A stretch of DNA of 64,000 nt from Streptomyces sp. GESEQ-35 (GTDB lineage: Bacteria > Actinomycetota > Actinomycetes > Streptomycetales > Streptomycetaceae), in contig NZ_JAFFSX010000012.1 of NCBI RefSeq assembly GCF_017948485.1, positions 62,001 through 126,000 on the forward strand. Direction: 5' to 3'. Made by a program: the position numbers and the translations under genes. This document shows, piece after piece, positions 60,095 to 64,000 of this stretch. The notes under the pieces were generated by a model, which saw nothing but the letters and a program-made list of their open reading frames with translations, was not told where the DNA came from and did no database searches. Within the stretch, counting starts at the first letter, position 1, and every line of letters starts with the position of its first letter.

Positions 60095-63000
60095 CTACGA
60101 TCCCAGGATCGACGCCAGGAACTCCCCCACCCACCCGAGCAACTCCCGTCCGACCAACGGCTTCCCGCCCACCTTCGCGGTCTTCGGGCGCGGCACCAGC
60201 ACCTGGTGGGCGGCCGGCTTGATGACGGTCCCCGGATAGAGCCGCTTCAGGCGCAGTTCCTGCGACTCGCGCAACTCCACCGGTGCGAAGCGGATGTTGT
60301 TGCCCTGGAGGACGACCTCGCCGACGCCGCACGCGCGCGCGAGCATGCGCAGTCCGGCCACCAGCAGCAGGTTCTCGACCGGCTCGGGCAGCTTGCCGTA
60401 GCGGTCGACGAGTTCCTCGCGTACGGACTTGACGTCCTCCTCCGTGTTGGCGGAGGCGATGGACCGGTAGGCCGCCAGGCGCAGGCGCTCGCCCGGCGCG
60501 TAGTCGTGCGGGACGTGTGCGTCGACCGGCAGCTCGATCTTGACCTCCAGCGGCGGCTCCTCCTCCACACCGCCCTCCAGTGAGGCCCGGTAGTCCGCGA
60601 CCGCCTCGCCGACCATCCGTACGTACAGGTCGAAGCCGACGCCCGCGATATGGCCGGACTGCTCGCCGCCCAGGAGGTTTCCGGCGCCGCGGATCTCCAG
60701 GTCCTTCATGGCGACGTACATGCCCGCGCCCATCTCGGTGTGCTGGGCGATGGTCGCGAGCCGCTCGTGGGCGGTCTCGGTCAGCGGCTTCTCCGGCGGG
60801 TAGAGGAAGTACGCGTATCCGCGCTCGCGCCCACGGCCCACCCGGCCGCGCAGCTGGTGCAGCTGGGAGAGACCGAAGTTGTCGCCGCGCTCCACGATCA
60901 GGGTGTTGGCGTTGGAGATGTCGATGCCCGACTCCACGATCGTCGTCGAGACGAGCACGTCGTACCGCTTCTCCCAGAAGTCGACGACGACCTGCTCCAG
61001 TGCCTGCTCCGACATCTGGCCGTGGGCCGTCGCGATCCGCGCCTCGGGGACGATCTCCCGCAGCCGCGCCGCCGCCCGGTCGATCGACTCGACGCGGTTG
61101 TGGATGTAGAAGACCTGGCCCTCGCGCAGGAGTTCACGGCGGATGGCCGCGCCGATCTGCTTCTCCTCGTACGGCCCGACGAAGGTCAGCACCGGGTGGC
61201 GCTCCTCCGGGGGTGTCGTGATCGTCGACATTTCCCTGATGCCGGTGACCGCCATCTCCAGGGTGCGCGGGATCGGGGTCGCGGACATCGTCAGCACGTC
61301 GACGTTCGCGCGCAGCTTCTTCAGCTGCTCCTTGTGCTCGACGCCGAAGCGCTGCTCCTCGTCGACGATGACCAGGCCGAGGTCCTTGAACTTGGTCTCG
61401 GCGGAGAACAGCCGGTGCGTGCCGATGACGATGTCCACCGAGCCTTCGCGCAGGCCCTCCAGGGCGGCCTTCGCCTCGGTGTCCGTCTGGAAGCGGCTCA
61501 ACGCCCTTACGTTGACCGGGAACTGGGAGTACCGCTCGCTGAAGGTCCCGAAGTGCTGCTGCACCAGGAGCGTCGTCGGGACGAGGACCGCGACCTGCTT
61601 GCCGTCCTGGACGGCCTTGAAGGCGGCGCGGACCGCGATCTCCGTCTTGCCGTAGCCGACGTCGCCGCAGATCAGGCGGTCCATGGGGACCGTCTTCTCC
61701 ATGTCGTCCTTGACCTCGGCGATGGTGGTGAGCTGGTCGGGCGTCTCCACGTACGGGAAGGCGTCCTCCAGCTCGCGCTGCCACGGGGTGTCCGCGCCGA
61801 AGGCGTGACCGGGCGCCGCCATCCGCGCGCTGTAGAGCTTGATCAGATCGGCGGCGATCTCCTTGACCGCCTTCTTCGCGCGGGCCTTCGTCTTCGTCCA
61901 GTCGGCGCCGCCGAGCCGGTGCAGGGTCGGGGCCTCGCCGCCGACGTACTTGGTGATCTGCTCCAGCTGGTCGGTGGGGATGTACAGGCGGTCGCCGGGC
62001 TGGCCGCGCTTGGCGGGCGCGTACTCCACGACCAGGTACTCACGGGTCGCGCCCTGCACCGTGCGCTGCACCATCTCGATGTACCGGCCCACACCGTGCT
62101 GCTCGTGCACGATGTAGTCGCCCGCCTCCAGGGTCAGCGGGTCGATGGTCTTGCGGCGGCGGGCGGGCATCCGGGCGCCGTCCTTGCCGGCCGCCTTCTG
62201 CCCGGAGAGGTCGGTCTCGGTGAGGACCGCGAGCTTCAGCGCCGTATCGACGAATCCGTAGTCGATCGAGCCGCACGCCACATGGACGACCGACGGGGAG
62301 ATCTCCCCGAGCTCCGCGTCGAGCCGGGCCGCGATGCCCTCGCCGCCCAGCACCTCGACCGTACGGGCCGCCGGGCCGTGGGCCTCGGTGACGTACACCG
62401 TGCGCCAGCCGTCGGCGAGCCAGCCCTTGGTGTCGGCGAGGGCACGCGCGGTGTCCCCGCGGTACGACTCCGGCGCGTGCATGCCGAGCTTGAGCGTGTC
62501 CGCGTCCAGCTCCTCGTCCGCCGCGAACGGCGACACCGACCACCACATCATGTCCAGCTCACGTGCCCGCTCCCGGACGTCCGCGATGGACCACAGGGAG
62601 GCCGCGCCGACGTCGATCGGCGCGTCGCCGCCGCCTGCCGTCGCCGCCCAGGAGGCCTGGAGGAACTCCTGCGACGTCGCCACGAGATCCGAGGCACGCG
62701 TGCGTACCCGCTCCGGATCGCATACGACGGCCATGGCGCCCTTCGGCAGTACGTCGATCAGCAGCTCCATGTCGTCGACCAGGACCGGCGCGAGGGACTC
62801 CATGCCCTCCACCGCGATCCCCTCGGCGATCTTGCCGAGCAGCTCGCCCAGCTCGGGGTGGGCTTCGGCGAGGGCACGCGCGCGTGCGCGGACGTCGTCC
62901 GTGAGCAGCAGTTCGCGGCAGGGCGGGGCCCACAGGCCGTGCTCGGCGACCTCCAGGGAGCGCTGGTCGGCGACCTTGAAGTAGCGGATCTCCTCGACGT

Positions 63001-63625
63001 CGTCGCCCCAGAACTCCACCCGCAGGGGGTGTTCCTCGGTGGGCGGGAAGACGTCCAGGATGCCGCCTCGTACGGCGAACTCGCCCCGCTTCTCGACGAG
63101 CTCCACGCGCGCGTACGCGGCGGCGGCGAGGGCGTCCACGATGGCGTTCAGGTCGGCGGTCTGACCGGTGCGCAGGGCGACCGGTTCGAGGTCGCCGAGG
63201 CCCTTGACCTGGGGCTGGAGCACGGATCGTACGGGCGCTACGACGACGGAGACCGGGCCCGTCTCGGGGTCGTCGGCCCTGGGGTGGGCCAGGCGGCGCA
63301 GGATGGCGAGGCGGCGGCCCACGGTGTCGCTGCGGGGGCTCAGGCGCTCGTGCGGGAGGGTTTCCCAGGACGGGTACTCCGCGATGCCCTCCGGGGGGAG
63401 GAGGGAGCGGAGGGCCGCCGCCAGGTCCTCGGCCTCGCGGCCCGTCGCCGTCACCGCGAGGACGGGGCGGCCGGACTCGCGGGCCAGGGCGGCCACCGCG
63501 AAGGGGCGGGCCGCCGGGGGGCCGACGAGGTCGACGTGCATGCGGTTGCCGTCTGCGGCCGCCTTGGTCGCTTCCGTGAGGGCGGTGTCCTTGACGATGG
63601 CGTCGAGCAGACCGTGCAGGCTCAT
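60095..63625 (-). CDS. mfd: transcription-repair coupling factor
   Basis: Encodes 1176 residues from ATG at 63625, full family length. It removes RNA polymerase stalled at DNA lesions and recruits UvrA. Order: UvrB-like N-terminal domains (ALARESGRPVLAVTATGREAEDLAAAL; PSWETLPHERLSPRSDTVGRRLA), then the RNA polymerase interaction domain (DYIVHEQHGVGRYIEM, EYAPAKRGQPGDRLYIPTDQ). The SF2 translocase has Walker A GDVGYGKTEIAVRAAF, DEEQRFGVEHKEQLK and TMSATPIPRTLEMA, followed by QLRGRVGRGRERGYAYF. A TRCF C-terminal domain ends the protein. Antisense ORFs across this gene are shadows. Confidence 0.97.
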   Translation of the reverse strand: MSLHGLLDAIVKDTALTEATKAAADGNRMHVDLVGPPAARPFAVAALARESGRPVLAVTATGREAEDLAAALRSLLPPEGIAEYPSWETLPHERLSPRSDTVGRRLAILRRLAHPRADDPETGPVSVVVAPVRSVLQPQVKGLGDLEPVALRTGQTADLNAIVDALAAAAYARVELVEKRGEFAVRGGILDVFPPTEEHPLRVEFWGDDVEEIRYFKVADQRSLEVAEHGLWAPPCRELLLTDDVRARARALAEAHPELGELLGKIAEGIAVEGMESLAPVLVDDMELLIDVLPKGAMAVVCDPERVRTRASDLVATSQEFLQASWAATAGGGDAPIDVGAASLWSIADVRERARELDMMWWSVSPFAADEELDADTLKLGMHAPESYRGDTARALADTKGWLADGWRTVYVTEAHGPAARTVEVLGGEGIAARLDAELGEISPSVVHVACGSIDYGFVDTALKLAVLTETDLSGQKAAGKDGARMPARRRKTIDPLTLEAGDYIVHEQHGVGRYIEMVQRTVQGATREYLVVEYAPAKRGQPGDRLYIPTDQLEQITKYVGGEAPTLHRLGGADWTKTKARAKKAVKEIAADLIKLYSARMAAPGHAFGADTPWQRELEDAFPYVETPDQLTTIAEVKDDMEKTVPMDRLICGDVGYGKTEIAVRAAFKAVQDGKQVAVLVPTTLLVQQHFGTFSERYSQFPVNVRALSRFQTDTEAKAALEGLREGSVDIVIGTHRLFSAETKFKDLGLVIVDEEQRFGVEHKEQLKKLRANVDVLTMSATPIPRTLEMAVTGIREMSTITTPPEERHPVLTFVGPYEEKQIGAAIRRELLREGQVFYIHNRVESIDRAAARLREIVPEARIATAHGQMSEQALEQVVVDFWEKRYDVLVSTTIVESGIDISNANTLIVERGDNFGLSQLHQLRGRVGRGRERGYAYFLYPPEKPLTETAHERLATIAQHTEMGAGMYVAMKDLEIRGAGNLLGGEQSGHIAGVGFDLYVRMVGEAVADYRASLEGGVEEEPPLEVKIELPVDAHVPHDYAPGERLRLAAYRSIASANTEEDVKSVREELVDRYGKLPEPVENLLLVAGLRMLARACGVGEVVLQGNNIRFAPVELRESQELRLKRLYPGTVIKPAAHQVLVPRPKTAKVGGKPLVGRELLGWVGEFLASILGS

Positions 63626-63830
63626 GTGGAGGGGGCTTCCGTCCGGGGGGTGGGCAACGCGAAGGGCCCGACTCGTCGCACGGGCCGGGGGTCCTCCAGC
63701 GTACGTCGGCGGCGGCGCGGGCGTCGGGGGCTGTGGATAACGTCCGCTTCTTGGGTGCCCGGCGTCGGTGTCGGCCCACCACCCGACTCGGTCGGCTGAA
63801 AAGGTCGGCTCGAAAAGCCACAGAACGAGA

Positions 63831-63872
63831 GCCCGGCGCCGAAGAGTCCCCCAAGACTCCCCGGCACCGGGC
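63831..63872 (-). terminator. hairpin after the right-edge permease gene
   Basis: Arms GCCCGGCGCCG / CGGCACCGGGC (one mismatch) flank a 20-base loop that itself contains AGTC/GACT pairing. It lies 30 bp past the permease stop on the minus strand. Confidence 0.6.
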
Positions 63873-63901
63873 CCTTCCCCCGCAACCCCCGTATGCGGTG
63901 G

Positions 63902-64000
63902 CTATTCGGTCGCGATGGCGTTCAGGACGTTCATGCGACCCGCCCGGAACGCCGGGACCAGTGCGGCGAACAGGCCCACGAAGGCCGAGCCGATGAAGAC
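63902..64000 (-). CDS. FtsX-like ABC transporter permease, C-terminal fragment
   Basis: Only the last 32 residues and the TAG stop lie in the window; the gene continues past 64000. The end reads GLFAALVPAFRAGRMNVLNAIATE, closely matching the C-terminus of the permease at 37551-40085 (WPARNAARLNMLNAIKTE). It is therefore a MacB/FtsX-type transporter subunit. The window-edge truncation is not a mutation. Confidence 0.8.
   Translation of the reverse strand, partial: VFIGSAFVGLFAALVPAFRAGRMNVLNAIATE

Noticed and set aside
60650..63799. Long plus-strand ORF (1049 codons) opposite mfd
   Set aside because: It lies antisense to a full-length Mfd with intact helicase motifs; composition is typical of a GC-frame shadow.

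Overview
The window is high-GC actinobacterial chromosome, almost certainly Streptomyces. The signs are strong third-position GC bias, frequent GTG starts, GTGA/ATGA overlaps, roadblock genes, and a leucyl-tRNA with anticodon UAA (bldA). From memory, the gene order follows the conserved core around the S. coelicolor SCO3065-SCO3110 interval: stress sigma factor, hut operon, cystathionine beta-synthase, thiolase, CFA-like methyltransferase, ndh, ppx, divIC, eno, two rpf genes, P450, mazG, mfd. No phage, transposon, CRISPR array or replication origin was seen.

Layout: 1-3.8 kb holds a coupled minus-strand set of four exported or wall-anchored proteins, with paralogous domains in the first and last genes and an LPQTG signal. 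4.0-6.2 kb is a partner-switching module (anti-sigma kinase, STAS antagonist, SigB/F-type sigma factor). 6.4-11 kb holds a sigma-like/zinc-finger/ricin fusion, an EamA transporter and a DUF4157 (eCIS-type) protein. 11-16.8 kb is a histidine-utilisation operon (hutU, an M20 amidohydrolase, hutF, hutI) facing a PLP decarboxylase. 18.5-20.6 kb is a roadblock/LC7 gene set whose first gene carries a TTA codon. 21.3-27.1 kb is a divergent module: an aromatic-lyase homologue lacking the MIO-forming tripeptide and a coupled RpiR/SIS regulator on one side, and a four-gene betaine-type ABC importer on the other.

28-36 kb holds cystathionine beta-synthase, an SGNH esterase, a thiolase, small hypothetical genes, a Bax inhibitor-1-like protein and a PobA-type hydroxylase. 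36.3 kb is bldA. 36.8-43 kb holds a MacB-type exporter, a CFA-like methyltransferase and type II NADH dehydrogenase, with a Rex-like operator upstream of the last. 43.6-49.7 kb holds a tiny secreted peptide, ppx-DUF501-divIC-eno, and two resuscitation-promoting factors, the first behind a ydaO-type c-di-AMP riboswitch. 49.9-64 kb holds a P450, mazG, an ECF41 pair, a SurA-like lipoprotein, a Ser/Thr kinase with a coupled membrane protein, an acetyltransferase, an unknown family, a secreted HNH lipoprotein, a small antitoxin-like protein, mfd and the tail of another FtsX-type permease.

The most unusual system is the lyase/RpiR/ABC module. A HAL fold without the electrophilic cofactor, beside a quaternary-amine type importer, suggests uptake and cleavage of a histidine betaine or related trimethylammonium compound. 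The hut genes 5 kb away could handle a urocanate-like product. This is inference, not demonstrated by the sequence.
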